From positions 1-56,265 of the forward strand of contig DCAW01000121.1 of assembly GCA_002313895.1 (NCBI GenBank): DNA of 56,265 bases, given 5' to 3'. Source of the stretch: Dehalococcoidia bacterium UBA1123. Its GTDB lineage: Bacteria; Chloroflexota; Dehalococcoidia; Lucifugimonadales; UBA1123. The stretch's first letter is position 1, and the number at the start of each line of letters is the position of its first letter. Positions 1 through 10,088 of the stretch are shown piece after piece. The position numbers were made by a program, and so were the translations under genes. The notes beneath the pieces were generated by a model. The model saw only the letters and a list, made by a program, of their open reading frames with translations, did no database searches and was not told the origin of the DNA.

Positions 1-362
1 GCCCGAACCATCAACGGCAATTCGGTGTCGAGCTTCGATGAAATTCGATAGACGAACCAGTACAGGAAACCTGCCGATGCAGCTGCTAACAGCGCGGACA
101 GCAGGTTACCTCTAAATGCGAAGTCGCCCACGGGAACCAGCGTGCCGAACGCTTTCAGCAACAGCATAAACGTCGGATATCCAGAGGGATGGGGCACTCC
201 CAGGGTGTAGGCTGACGCCAGTAAATCGCCGCCGTCAACGCCAATATCGCGCCATCCCCAGCTCAACGTTGGGGCGACTGTCAGTAGGTACAATCCAAGA
301 GCCGCCAGGGTTGTGATGAATCCGATGGGCGGTCCTGGTCCGAGTTGGCGAATTCGATTCAT
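1..362 (-). CDS. DUF2723 family membrane protein, partial (N-terminal part)
   Basis: The gene runs off the left edge, so only about 120 N-terminal residues are present. Translation from the ATG at 362 is open to the edge. It shows a first hydrophobic segment at about residues 13-32, then a conserved block with the order DGGDLLASAYTLG, VPHPSGYP and LLLKAF, which is characteristic of DUF2723 (protein O-mannosyltransferase-like, TMEM260-related multi-pass proteins). In this family the aspartate/glutamate in the first loop and the HPxGYP motif are the conserved features. It is probably a polytopic membrane glycosyltransferase, but substrate and role are unknown. It is divergent from valS and separated by about 100 bp. 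Family assignment is fairly sure; function is inferred. Confidence 0.8.
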   Translation of the reverse strand, partial: MNRIRQLGPGPPIGFITTLAALGLYLLTVAPTLSWGWRDIGVDGGDLLASAYTLGVPHPSGYPTFMLLLKAFGTLVPVGDFAFRGNLLSALLAAASAGFLYWFVYRISSKLDTELPLMVR

Positions 363-394
363 GCTGCAACCATAATACATTAGCTATGGTGCCG

Positions 395-424
395 TTGACG
401 CTAATCCCGAACGGCGATTAGAAT
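395..424 (+). promoter_or_regulatory. Candidate sigma-70 promoter for valS
   Basis: A -35 box TTGACG (395-400) and a -10 box TAGAAT (419-424) are separated by 18 bp. They lie about 40 bp upstream of the valS ATG, leaving a short leader that ends in an AGGGGA Shine-Dalgarno sequence. Identified by eye only. Confidence 0.5.
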
Positions 425-464
425 TAACTATTCTTGATCCTCGAATATCAACACAGGGGAAACC

Positions 465-3143
465 ATGACCCAGACTCAGCAACCGAACGAAATTCCAAGA
501 GCCTATGAGCCTGGCGCAGTCGAAGGGCGCATATACGATTTCTGGACTGAAGGCGGATATTTCACGCCTGAGATCGATAGGTCCAAGAAACCGTTCACAC
601 TCATCATGCCTCCGCCCAACGTTACGGGCGAACTTCACATGGGACACGCCCTCACAATCGCGCTTGAAGACCTGATGGTGCGCTGGCACCGGATGCAAGG
701 CGAGCCGACGCTCTACCTTCCGGGAACGGACCACGCGGGAATCGCGACTCAGGTGGTTGTCGAGAGGCTTTTGGCGTCCGACGGCATAACTCGCCATGAC
801 CTGGGACGAGACAAATTCGTGGAACGCATTTGGAGCTGGGTGGACGACTACGGAGACCGAATCTACACTCAGTTGGAACGGCTCGGCGCTTCATGCGATT
901 GGAGCCGTCGCAAGTTCACTCTTGACGGTGTCCCCAGCCTCGCGGTGCGGACGACGTTCGTGAACCTGTACAAAAAAGGGCTGATCTACAAGGGCAACCG
1001 GATCACCAACTGGTGCCCTCGGTGCCGGACCGCGTTGTCTGATCTAGAGGTCAAGCATCGAGAGGAGCAGGGCAATCTCTATTACCTCAACTACCCGTTA
1101 GCAGATGGCAATGGGCATGCGACGATTGCCACAACGCGACCCGAAACGATGTTGGGAGACACCGCGGTTGCAGTGAATCCTAATGACGACCGATTCAAAC
1201 ACCTGATTGGCAAAAGCGTGAAGCTGCCAATTGTCGGGCGGTTAATTCCCATAATCGGCGACGAAGCTGTGGACATGGAGTTCGGCACAGGCGCTCTGAA
1301 AGTCACGCCCGGACATGACCCTGCGGACTTTGAGATCGGCCAACGTCATAGTCTTGAGACGATCAACATCCTCAATAATGACGGGACGATCAACGAGAAT
1401 GGCGGAACATACGAAGGCCAGGACCGCCTTGAAGCACGCGCGCCGATAGTAGATCATTTGGACCGAGAATTTGCGCTAGAAAAGATCGAACCTTACAGCC
1501 ATTCGGTGGGTCACTGCGAGCGCTGCGATGAAGTCGTCGAACCTTTGGTGTCTGAACAATGGTACGTACGAATGGAGCCTCTTGCGAAACCGGCAAGGGC
1601 GTCGGTGGACGAGGGCCGCATCAAGATCGTGCCTGAGAGGTTCGACAAAATCTATTTCAACTGGCTCGACAACATCCGGGACTGGTGCATTAGTCGCCAG
1701 CTCTGGTGGGGCCATCGTATTCCTGTTTGCTACTGCGATGATTGCGGAGAACACATCGTCGAGATGGAGGACCCGACCGAGTGTCCAAATTGCGCCTCAT
1801 CCAGCCTCCACCGCGATCCTGACGTGCTTGACACCTGGTTTAGCTCTGCGCTGTGGACCCACTCGACTTTGGGATGGCCGGAACAGACCGAGGATTTAGA
1901 TTATTTCTACCCAACCGCGGTCATGGAGACGGGCCACGACATCCTGTTTTTCTGGGTGGCGCGGATGATCTTCAGCGGCCTTTTCAACATGGGCGAAGAG
2001 CCGTTCCACACGGTGTATCTCCATGGAATGGTGCTGGACCCGGACGGTGTCAAGATGAGCAAAGTTAAGGGCAATGTCCTCGATCCTTTGGAGATTATCG
2101 ACCTGTATGGCGCGGATGCGGTCAGATTCGCATTGACCACCGGCACAGCCCCTGGCAACAACATGAGGATGAACGAGGGCAAGCTGGAGGCTAGCCGAAA
2201 CTTCGCCAACAAACTGTGGAACGCTTCCCGATACGTGATGACCAACCTGCAAAAAGCGGATTCTCTTGAAGGTTGGGAAGACGTCGCCGATCTTCAACAT
2301 CGAGAAGACCGCTGGATCGTCAGTCGCCTGAATCGGGTGGCGGAGCAGGTCGACCAGCACATGCAGGAATACCAGTTCGGCGAAGCGCAAACTGCAATCC
2401 ACGACTTCCTGTGGAACGAGTATTGCGATTGGTACATCGAGATGTCCAAGATTCGCATAAGGGCAGGGGAGTCTCCATCGCCATTGCCAGTGTTGGCCCA
2501 TGTGCTTGAGCGGGTTCTAAGACTGCTACATCCATTCCTGCCATTTGTGACCGAGGAGATTTGGCAAGCTCTCAGCAACATTTTGCCTCAACAGGGCGAA
2601 AATTCCGGAGCGCTCATAGTGGCGGAATATCCGAAACCGGATGCCGGAAAATTCGACGATGCTGCCGAGCGCGAAATCGAAGCGGTCGTTGAGTTGACAC
2701 GCGCCGCAAGGAACCTCAGGGCGGTGTTCCGTATTCAGAACAATGAGAAAATACCTGCGACGGTCAACACGTCTGAGCAGTTTGCCAAAGTTTTCACTGA
2801 CTCAACGCGGTTCATCGAGTCCGAATCAGGAATCACGTTAACGCTGTCGTCCAGCGCCAACGGAGCAGGAAACACAGGCAACGAAGCCTCCCAGGTGATA
2901 ACCACCGGAACGCTTGCCATGTCCATTGGAGACCTCGTGGACATCGAAAAAGAAAAGACGCGCCTGACGGACGAGTTGAACGAACTGACTGGTTATCGCC
3001 GCAAGATTGCAGGGCGCCTCTCCAACGATCAGTTCCTATCCAAGGCTCCTCAGGAAGTTGTGGACAAGGACCGCGAGCGATTGGATGACGCCGACGCTCG
3101 CGCTGACAGGCTTACCGACATCCTAGATCGGCTATCGGCGTAA
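465..3143 (+). CDS. valS: Valine--tRNA ligase
   Basis: Class I aminoacyl-tRNA synthetase that charges tRNA-Val with valine in the cytoplasm and edits mischarged threonine. The HIGH motif is HMGH at residues 58-61, after PPPNVTGEL. The KMSKS loop reads KMSKV at residues 530-534, followed by KGN. Cysteine pairs around the insertion (CERC, then CDDC and CPNC) look like zinc-ribbon elements. The last 60 or so residues are highly charged and helical, matching the C-terminal coiled coil typical of ValRS. At 892 residues the length is normal for the family. The ATG is preceded by AGGGGA at good spacing. The enzyme looks complete; the valine in place of the last serine of KMSKS is the only oddity. 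Confidence 0.97.
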   Translation: MTQTQQPNEIPRAYEPGAVEGRIYDFWTEGGYFTPEIDRSKKPFTLIMPPPNVTGELHMGHALTIALEDLMVRWHRMQGEPTLYLPGTDHAGIATQVVVERLLASDGITRHDLGRDKFVERIWSWVDDYGDRIYTQLERLGASCDWSRRKFTLDGVPSLAVRTTFVNLYKKGLIYKGNRITNWCPRCRTALSDLEVKHREEQGNLYYLNYPLADGNGHATIATTRPETMLGDTAVAVNPNDDRFKHLIGKSVKLPIVGRLIPIIGDEAVDMEFGTGALKVTPGHDPADFEIGQRHSLETINILNNDGTINENGGTYEGQDRLEARAPIVDHLDREFALEKIEPYSHSVGHCERCDEVVEPLVSEQWYVRMEPLAKPARASVDEGRIKIVPERFDKIYFNWLDNIRDWCISRQLWWGHRIPVCYCDDCGEHIVEMEDPTECPNCASSSLHRDPDVLDTWFSSALWTHSTLGWPEQTEDLDYFYPTAVMETGHDILFFWVARMIFSGLFNMGEEPFHTVYLHGMVLDPDGVKMSKVKGNVLDPLEIIDLYGADAVRFALTTGTAPGNNMRMNEGKLEASRNFANKLWNASRYVMTNLQKADSLEGWEDVADLQHREDRWIVSRLNRVAEQVDQHMQEYQFGEAQTAIHDFLWNEYCDWYIEMSKIRIRAGESPSPLPVLAHVLERVLRLLHPFLPFVTEEIWQALSNILPQQGENSGALIVAEYPKPDAGKFDDAAEREIEAVVELTRAARNLRAVFRIQNNEKIPATVNTSEQFAKVFTDSTRFIESESGITLTLSSSANGAGNTGNEASQVITTGTLAMSIGDLVDIEKEKTRLTDELNELTGYRRKIAGRLSNDQFLSKAPQEVVDKDRERLDDADARADRLTDILDRLSA

Positions 3144-3210
3144 CCTCCGAAGTCGTCAGCGGGAATCTCAATTTCGCAATTCGCGCTATCGGCTTGGCAG
3201 GCATTAGTGA

Positions 3211-4491
3211 ATGGCAGTCCGAATAAGTTCACGAATCTTTCCTTCGATGGACAGGGACGGCGCCGTGGTGATTGCCGCCTCGGCGCTGAGGTCGTTGGAC
3301 TACGGTTTTCTAAGCGTTTTTCTTGGTGTTTACCTGAGCATATTGGATTTCAGCGTGCTGCAGGCGGGACTGGTGTTCAGCGCGATAATGGGTGGCGGAA
3401 CGCTTTCCAACGCCATCGCCAGTTGGCGCGGGGACACCATCGGCAGAAAACGCATGCTGTTGGTCATGGCTGTTCTCATGGGCGTTGGAGGCTTGCTGTA
3501 CCCCTTCGCATCTAACGTAACTGGACTGGTTCTGATCTCACTCATCGCGATGACCACGTCTACTGGCGGGGATCGCACCGCGTTTTTGTCACTTGATATG
3601 TCGATTCTGGCCCAGGCAGTCGAGCCGAGGAGTCGGACGGCGGCGTTCTCCTGGTACAACATCATCGGTCGCCTCACCAAAGCCCTCGGCTCGCTGGTGA
3701 TTGCAGTCCCAGCCGTTTTGCAGGCCTGGTTCGGCATTGGAGAACTTGACTCCTTCAAAATGATGTTCTGGGCGTACGCCGGGGTCGCATTTTCCGGAGT
3801 TGGGGTTTACTGGTTGCTGACGCCAATGGCAGAGCGCAAGAAAATGGCCGCCAGCGATGTGCAGAGAACGATGCCTCGAGAGACGCGTAGTATGATGATC
3901 CGACTCACAGCATTGTTCTCCATGGACGCGCTGGGCGGAGGGTTCATGGTCAACGCGTTCATCTCTTTTTGGTTCACATCAAGATTCGGCGTCAGTCTTG
4001 AGTCGATCGCTTTGATATTCTTCGCCGGTCAGATTTTGAACAGTGTGTCGTTAGCGCTTGCCACTCCGCTTGCTGGGCGCATCGGGCTAATAGCCACGAT
4101 GGCATCCACTCAAGTGATATCGAATTCTTTCATGATATTTATGGCTCTGACGGGCAACTATTGGCTGGCAGTCGGTTTCTTCATGCTTCGCGAATTGTCC
4201 AACGAAATGGATGTCCCGACCCGCCAGTCGTACTCGATGGCAATTGTGCCACCGGAGGCACGAACTGCGACGGCCGGGATGACTAATCTGGGACGCACCT
4301 TCGCCCAAACGATAAGCCCCGCGTTAGCCGGGGTGGTCGCCCAGGCCACATTCATCGGCGCGCCGATGATTACGGGGGCTCTCATCAAATTAGCCTATAA
4401 CGCTGCGCTATACATGACTTTCAGAACCGTCAAAGCCCCAGAGGAAGAGGCTGTATCCGAGCTACAAACCCGCCAAACTGATCCTCGTTGA
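3211..4491 (+). CDS. MFS transporter
   Basis: A 426-residue polytopic membrane protein with about 12 hydrophobic segments and a major-facilitator signature loop after TM2 (GDTIGRKRM, about residues 88-96). A hydrophilic central loop near residues 210-230 divides the two six-helix halves. Substrate cannot be read from the sequence. The first ATG (3211) has a weak purine-rich site (GGCAGG) about 10 bp upstream; a second Met 12 codons later lacks any Shine-Dalgarno sequence. It follows valS by 67 bp on the same strand and converges with the amidohydrolase gene. The C-terminal tail is short and charged. Family is certain; drug, sugar-acid or metabolite export are all possible. Confidence 0.88.
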   Translation: MAVRISSRIFPSMDRDGAVVIAASALRSLDYGFLSVFLGVYLSILDFSVLQAGLVFSAIMGGGTLSNAIASWRGDTIGRKRMLLVMAVLMGVGGLLYPFASNVTGLVLISLIAMTTSTGGDRTAFLSLDMSILAQAVEPRSRTAAFSWYNIIGRLTKALGSLVIAVPAVLQAWFGIGELDSFKMMFWAYAGVAFSGVGVYWLLTPMAERKKMAASDVQRTMPRETRSMMIRLTALFSMDALGGGFMVNAFISFWFTSRFGVSLESIALIFFAGQILNSVSLALATPLAGRIGLIATMASTQVISNSFMIFMALTGNYWLAVGFFMLRELSNEMDVPTRQSYSMAIVPPEARTATAGMTNLGRTFAQTISPALAGVVAQATFIGAPMITGALIKLAYNAALYMTFRTVKAPEEEAVSELQTRQTDPR

Positions 4492-4508
4492 TCTGTGTCC
4501 AGCGGCGC

Positions 4509-6044
4509 TCAGTCTGCCAGGTTGTATGTATAATGCGGGTCGCCAGTCTCCAGCGGCCATGCAGAGAACCATTTTTCGATGCTGGGCATCAATTGTTTGG
4601 ACAACGCGCCACGGCTGATTTCACGCTCGGTGAGTGGCCGGGCCAATGAATCTTTGAATCGAGCAATCACGTCGGCTTTGTCGAGACGTTCGAAGACCTT
4701 GTTTCGCAACAGCGCCTCACCGTCTACGATCACGGTGTCAACGTCAAGACCTTTGCCCCGGAACACCAAAGCGTCGACGATGTCTGTGTCAGGATGAAGA
4801 TACGGCTCCTCGATACGGTCCATGTTGATCAGAACGAGATCGGCCCTTTTCCCGGGTTCCAGAGTGCCTATCTGGTCTTCGAAGAACGTGATTTTCGAGC
4901 CGTTCACAGTGTTCAATTCGAATACCTGATGAGAAGTCGGAGACCTGGAAGATATGCCCGGTTCACGATGAATCTTCTGAGCCAGGCGCATCTCTTGGAT
5001 GATGTCGTTATCGTCGTTGATGCCAGCTTCATCGATTCCAATAGCGACGGTGACGTTCCTGTCCATCAGTCGATTTATCGGCGCGACGCCGCTCTTGAGA
5101 CGCAGGTTTGAGCTTGGATTGTGGCAGATCGCCGTCCCAGTCTCAGCCAGAATATCGACGTCCGATTCTGTGAGCCAGACCCCATGAGCGCACGAAACTT
5201 CCGGGCCAAGAACGCCAAGTTCCAGCAGATGGCCCAACGGAGTTTTGCTCCAATGACGACTGCCATACATCTTTTGATAGATCGTCTCTTGGAGATGGAT
5301 GTGCAGTCCCGTGTTATTGCGGCGAGCGAAGTCGCTCATCGCTCTCAGCATGTCGTCAGAGCACCAGTGAACGTTGTGCGGACTGATGAAAATGTTCGTC
5401 CTGTCTGACTGTTTCTTGTCCAGCAATTCCGCATTCGCGGTCAGGTAATCCTCCAGTGTTATTGGGCGGGCATTGATGTGATCGCGGACTCCGCTCGCCA
5501 ATTCTGACGGCAGGGTAGCCAGGAATTTCTCGTCATCTTCATAAACCAGATGGTTCTGGTCGCGGTGGGACAGGGAGAACGCCACCCGCATTCCAGAGTC
5601 TTCGTAGGCGTCAACAATCTGAGAGGCCGCATCGAACAGACCAACATCGGCAGGAAGTCTTGCGGCCATATGGTTGTGCATCACGGTTGTGATTCCCGAC
5701 TCAATCATCTGGATGGCGCAATACAAGGTGTCCAGGTATGGATCAACGTCCCGCATCGCCCACCGGGAGATAATCCAAGTTTCTAGCGGAGCATCGAGGG
5801 CTCCTAACTGGAACGGGGTCAACCCGACATGGTGATGAGCATTGATGAGGCCGGGGATCACCACTTGATTCGAGCCGCCGATCTCCTCGTCAACCTCGTA
5901 TTTGGCTCTCATGTCGCGGTAACTGCCAATCTCAATGATCTCGCCGTCTCGCTGGACAACTGCCCCGTCAGTAATTACCTCTGCGCTGGACGTTCCGGTT
6001 ATGCGGGTCACAACCTGCTTGCCCCAAATTAGGGTCGTGGTCAT
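4509..6044 (-). CDS. Amidohydrolase family protein (cytosine deaminase/TRZ-ATZ-like)
   Basis: Metal-dependent hydrolase of the amidohydrolase superfamily, 511 residues. The N-terminal beta-sandwich leads into PGLINAHHH, whose HxH (residues 70 and 72) binds the metal. Further ligands are HIH at 248-250, the histidine of CAHGVW (287) and the aspartate of GIDEA (338). The C-terminal sandwich contains the usual GTLEPGKRADLVL block. This arrangement fits deaminases and chlorohydrolases acting on purines, pyrimidines or s-triazines such as S-adenosylhomocysteine or guanine; the true substrate is unknown. Its ATG lies one base after the stop of the upstream M14 peptidase, with AAGGGGA as ribosome site, so the two are almost certainly co-transcribed. 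Confidence 0.9.
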   Translation of the reverse strand: MTTTLIWGKQVVTRITGTSSAEVITDGAVVQRDGEIIEIGSYRDMRAKYEVDEEIGGSNQVVIPGLINAHHHVGLTPFQLGALDAPLETWIISRWAMRDVDPYLDTLYCAIQMIESGITTVMHNHMAARLPADVGLFDAASQIVDAYEDSGMRVAFSLSHRDQNHLVYEDDEKFLATLPSELASGVRDHINARPITLEDYLTANAELLDKKQSDRTNIFISPHNVHWCSDDMLRAMSDFARRNNTGLHIHLQETIYQKMYGSRHWSKTPLGHLLELGVLGPEVSCAHGVWLTESDVDILAETGTAICHNPSSNLRLKSGVAPINRLMDRNVTVAIGIDEAGINDDNDIIQEMRLAQKIHREPGISSRSPTSHQVFELNTVNGSKITFFEDQIGTLEPGKRADLVLINMDRIEEPYLHPDTDIVDALVFRGKGLDVDTVIVDGEALLRNKVFERLDKADVIARFKDSLARPLTEREISRGALSKQLMPSIEKWFSAWPLETGDPHYTYNLAD

Positions 6045-6045
6045 A

Positions 6046-8568
6046 TCAATCCCCTTGATGATTACTCATAACACTGGAATATATCGCGTTGAAAAACAGC
6101 TTGTAAGTTCCACGCGCCTGCGCTCGGAAATGTGGCCTGAATCCGAAAATTACGATCTGGCCTTTGCCGAGCGGCACAGCCGCGACCGCCGTTGTCCCAG
6201 CTATTTTTTTGGACCCGATTAACAGACCACTCAATAGCGGTTTTTCCTTAGAATACGTTGCTATCGACTTGCCAATGTTCACACGCCAAGCCGGGCCGTT
6301 CATGAACAACGCCGCCGCATTGCTTGGCATGCCGTATGCGATCGGATGCTGGGTGTCGACTCGGATGTCCAATAAACTGCCCGGAACAAAAAAATCTGAG
6401 TGGGTCAGCCCGGCCAGCAAGTTGACCACCGGGAGGTCGAAATGCCGGGTCGCCCATCTGGCTGCTCCATCCCATGCGATCAGCGTGCCGCCGGCTTCGG
6501 CGAATTGTTTCAGCCTTGCAGCCCCAGCGTCCCCGAGACCCCCTGAATAGCGTTTTGAATACGAAGCCTGATTGAAGCCTCTTTGTATCTGCCTCACTGT
6601 CTGATGTGGAATGATGATAGCGTCGAAACGTCGGGACAGGTCAGTTTCTCGAATGGCCCAGTCCCAAACCGGTTCATGCTGAAATCCGTATTCGTCGAGG
6701 ATGAATCTGGTCCACCCTTCTTCCGTGGCAGGCACGTAACTCTGGTAGACGCCTATTTTCGGAGTCCTCAGTTCGATGGCGTTGGCGACAGGCTTGAAAT
6801 CTGTTCCCGAAATATCAGCAAATTTTCCATCACAAGCATCCCGCAAGGATTCAATCAACTGCTGGCTCGATTCAACCACAAAAGCGCCAGGCGGTAGCAA
6901 TTCGCTTCCGTTGTGCAGCGAATGCGAAACTCTTGAGACCTGAAATCCGGCAGCCAAAAGATGATTGACGATTTTTGCGGACGCGTTCGATTTGGGATTT
7001 ATCGCGTAAGCCGACGCTTCAGGAAACACTTGATCGTAGCAAAATGAGGCTTGTTTCCTGCGATCGGCCAACCGTGGCAACGGTTCGATTGGTTTATTTA
7101 GCTCATGCGCGGTGACTCCCATCGCTAGAGGCAAGCTGTGGGCGGTCGAATCGTATGGGTGTTTGGGAGGGCCACCAGGATAATGCCTGATGTCGGGATA
7201 CTTTTGAGTTTCCAGCATCGTCTGCGCGAATGTTCCAAATCGTTGAAGTGTCAACACTAGATGATCGCCCGGCTTGAGCACCAGGCCCTCATGCTCCACT
7301 TCCTTGGTCAATTCTTGAACTTCGACATCGGCAAACTCCAACACCTCTATCAATTCCTGCGCGGCGCCGGTATCGTGCTGTTCTTTTGGGATCACGTAGC
7401 CGTATGGGTTGCCCTGCTTAGTCACAGCCCGACGCAACACTTTGAACGAATTTCCGACCCAAGTGTCCCTGTTTCTCGCGGCGCTGTCCAGACATGCGAG
7501 AGAAGCTATCAGATCATATTCCACGATGTCCTTGAGGCTCCATTTCCCGCCAGTCCAAGGCATGGTGTGGTTCCAAGATTTCGCAGTCGGGCGTTCGCCT
7601 CGGTCACTCTTCAATTGGGTGCGATCAATTGAGATAGGCGACGCGATTCTCACGCCGGCGGCTTCAGACAGCACTCGTATGCCGCCATGGTAGTGAGAAT
7701 ACGACCTGCTGGGGCTATACGAGTCATACACGACGTTGACCGCAACACCGGATTTTCCGGCAGCCGTCAATTCAGATGCCATATGGGTCCCTAACGCGGC
7801 AAGCTCGCTCTGCAACACCGGATCAACATTGGGACCAACGGGGTCGACGAACGGAGGCAGAATCATACGCATCCCGTCGGAACGGGTCTGATGAATGTCG
7901 AAGATGATGTGTGGGCGCCACCGGTTATACAAGCGGTCTACGACCAGGCGAGTCTCGGCCTGTGTGAACATGAACCAATCACGGTTGTTATCGTGGCCAG
8001 TGTATTTGTTGTACAGGTAGGGTGGTATGGAGCCTTCGTAGTGCGTGTCGCGGGTCGCGTCGTACCAACGTTTCACTTTTATCAGGCCGTCGGGATTCAA
8101 ACTGGGCACGAGAATCAATATGACGTTGTCGAGGATCCTTCGAACACGAGAATCATCCTCTGATGCCAGTTGATGAGCCAGCGCCAACGACATCTGCGTC
8201 CCGCCGACCTCGGTTGCGTGGATGCTGCATGTAATTGCGACGACCGATCGCGCGTCAGCGATCAACTCATTTGCTTCGCTGTCGGATATTTTGTCAGGGT
8301 CAGCGAGCCGGCGCTGAGTTTCCATGTGCGAATCGAGATTCGCGATGTTGCCCGGAGAGCTGATGAACGTGAGGAGGAAAGGGTTGCCTTCGGTAGTTTT
8401 GCCGATTTCGATTGTCGAAACTCTGTCGGATTCCTGATCGAGCAGGCGCATGTAGTCGACTACTTGCGGCCAGTCAGCCAGTCGATGGTCGTCACCGACG
8501 GCAAAGCCCAGAAATTCGCTGGGCGTCGTAACTTCGAGGCCTCCAGTGTTTGACGATTCTCTTGACAC
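6046..8568 (-). CDS. M14 family zinc carboxypeptidase-like protein with C-terminal GATase1-like domain
   Basis: About 840 residues. The N-terminal half is a metallocarboxypeptidase domain: SIHATE gives the HxxE zinc motif (H117, E120 counted from 8568), NNRDW supplies the Asn-Arg pair that binds the substrate carboxylate, and FDIHQ gives the third zinc ligand. The C-terminal 250 residues resemble class I glutamine amidotransferase-like folds (GVYQSYV, later GGTLIAWDGAA), as in several large bacterial M14 proteins. No signal peptide is visible. Two starts are possible: GTG at 8568 has GGAGA 5 bp upstream; GTG at 8601 is 11 codons longer but has no Shine-Dalgarno sequence. It is the first gene of a two-gene unit with the amidohydrolase, which hints at peptide or N-acyl substrate degradation. 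Confidence 0.85.
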   Translation of the reverse strand: MSRESSNTGGLEVTTPSEFLGFAVGDDHRLADWPQVVDYMRLLDQESDRVSTIEIGKTTEGNPFLLTFISSPGNIANLDSHMETQRRLADPDKISDSEANELIADARSVVAITCSIHATEVGGTQMSLALAHQLASEDDSRVRRILDNVILILVPSLNPDGLIKVKRWYDATRDTHYEGSIPPYLYNKYTGHDNNRDWFMFTQAETRLVVDRLYNRWRPHIIFDIHQTRSDGMRMILPPFVDPVGPNVDPVLQSELAALGTHMASELTAAGKSGVAVNVVYDSYSPSRSYSHYHGGIRVLSEAAGVRIASPISIDRTQLKSDRGERPTAKSWNHTMPWTGGKWSLKDIVEYDLIASLACLDSAARNRDTWVGNSFKVLRRAVTKQGNPYGYVIPKEQHDTGAAQELIEVLEFADVEVQELTKEVEHEGLVLKPGDHLVLTLQRFGTFAQTMLETQKYPDIRHYPGGPPKHPYDSTAHSLPLAMGVTAHELNKPIEPLPRLADRRKQASFCYDQVFPEASAYAINPKSNASAKIVNHLLAAGFQVSRVSHSLHNGSELLPPGAFVVESSQQLIESLRDACDGKFADISGTDFKPVANAIELRTPKIGVYQSYVPATEEGWTRFILDEYGFQHEPVWDWAIRETDLSRRFDAIIIPHQTVRQIQRGFNQASYSKRYSGGLGDAGAARLKQFAEAGGTLIAWDGAARWATRHFDLPVVNLLAGLTHSDFFVPGSLLDIRVDTQHPIAYGMPSNAAALFMNGPAWRVNIGKSIATYSKEKPLLSGLLIGSKKIAGTTAVAAVPLGKGQIVIFGFRPHFRAQARGTYKLFFNAIYSSVMSNHQGD

Positions 8569-8637
8569 GCTTCTCCACTCGACATAAATTGGCGGTGACA
8601 CACCGGGCTTGCGTCCACAGGATAGGATACACCATCA

Positions 8638-9939
8638 TTGGCGAACACTGACCATCGAAACGAGGAACCTCCGTCTCCTTCCCCCGGTCTGGTGGAATCG
8701 GCGCCCAAAAGCGCCTGGCTACAGAAGTTTCTGATCCCGTTCGCTTCGCTTGAAAACCGCAACTTCCGACTGTTGTGGTTGGGCATGCTGGGTCAGTCTT
8801 CAGCGATGTGGGCAGACCAGGTAGCTCGTAGCTGGCTCACATGGCAGCTTACAGAGTCCGCAACCGCCATCGGCCTGGTCAACGTATTTCGCGCGCTGCC
8901 GCTTATAACCGTCGGCCTTGTCGGCGGCGTAATCGCTGACAGATTCGACAAGCGCACTATCCTAATAGTGATCCAAACATGGAGCCTTTGCATTTACATC
9001 GCGATGGCGGCCCTGCTGCTTGGCGGTTGGATCGAATTGTGGCACGTATATCTCACCGCGTTTCTCCTCGGCATTGGCATGTCGATGAATCAACCGGTCA
9101 GGACATCGTTGATCCCTCAGTTGCTGGGAAGCGAATTGCTGCTCAACGCGCTGTCGTTGAACTCGATAGCCATAAACGTGTCCAAGCTAATCGGGCCTGC
9201 GGGAGTCGGTTTCCTGATCGCGGTGGCAGGGGATAATGTCGCGCCGGCGTACATCATCGCAGTGGTCGTCTATGTGTTGATAATCGGCGCCACCATCATG
9301 ATAGACCACGTATCCGTCGCTACTAGTCAGAAATCATTTTCATTCAGATCCGAGTTTGTTGAAGGGTTCCGATACCTGCTGGTGGAGAACCGGACTGCGC
9401 TGACTCTGGTGATTCTCGCCATCGGGCCACTGGCATTTGGCTTCAGTTACATAACGCTCCTGCCAGTGTTGGTGACTGAGGTATTGAACGCCAGTTCGTC
9501 TAGTTTCGGAGCGATCCAGTCGGTCGGAGCCATCGGAGCATTGGCCGGAGGATTCTGGCTAGCGGCATCCCACAAAGTTCGACGCAAAGGTTGGATCATG
9601 CTGTCAACCGGCCTGGCATATGGATGCGCGGTTATTCTCCTGGGCAGCGCGAATTGGCTGTTGGCCGCGTTCGCCGTGGCCGTCGTGATAGGCGGCTGCC
9701 AGACAATATTCCGAGCCGCCAACAATAGCACCCTGCTGGAAATCACGCCGCAACGTCTTCAGGGTCGGGTCGTCAGCATCACGTTCCTTGATATGGGTGT
9801 TCAGTCAGTCGCAGCAATTTTGGCTGGTGTCGTAAGTGACGCCTATGGAGTGTCTGTGGGGATGGCGATGCTTGGAGGCGTTTGCCTTGGCATTGTGGCA
9901 ATCGTGGGCATCAGCGTGCCGACGATCAGAAAGCTGTAG
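8638..9939 (+). CDS. MFS transporter, EntS/MFS_3-type exporter
   Basis: A 433-residue, 12-helix major-facilitator protein. The sequence begins with a polar N-terminal tail of about 40 residues, then the NFRLLWLGMLGQ stretch typical of the enterobactin-exporter-like branch. The TM2-3 loop reads GGVIADRFDKR and the second-half loop contains LQGRVVS. No substrate can be inferred. The start codon is TTG; AGGATAGGAT lies about 9 bp upstream and no ATG or GTG with a better site is present before the first helix. It is divergent from the M14 peptidase gene. A second exporter of the same branch is present at 49586-50998. Confidence 0.87.
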   Translation: MANTDHRNEEPPSPSPGLVESAPKSAWLQKFLIPFASLENRNFRLLWLGMLGQSSAMWADQVARSWLTWQLTESATAIGLVNVFRALPLITVGLVGGVIADRFDKRTILIVIQTWSLCIYIAMAALLLGGWIELWHVYLTAFLLGIGMSMNQPVRTSLIPQLLGSELLLNALSLNSIAINVSKLIGPAGVGFLIAVAGDNVAPAYIIAVVVYVLIIGATIMIDHVSVATSQKSFSFRSEFVEGFRYLLVENRTALTLVILAIGPLAFGFSYITLLPVLVTEVLNASSSSFGAIQSVGAIGALAGGFWLAASHKVRRKGWIMLSTGLAYGCAVILLGSANWLLAAFAVAVVIGGCQTIFRAANNSTLLEITPQRLQGRVVSITFLDMGVQSVAAILAGVVSDAYGVSVGMAMLGGVCLGIVAIVGISVPTIRKL

Positions 9940-10088
9940 GCTTGCGAAATCATCTACGTGGGCCGCATAATGTTCATAGGCGTGAGGCGCGCATCTGCTT
10001 GTCTTCTTGAATCGTAGCATACACCAGAGCGGAGCCGAGAGCGTGATGCCGCTCGCCTCGCCATGTCCACGATTCACTATTTTCTGAT

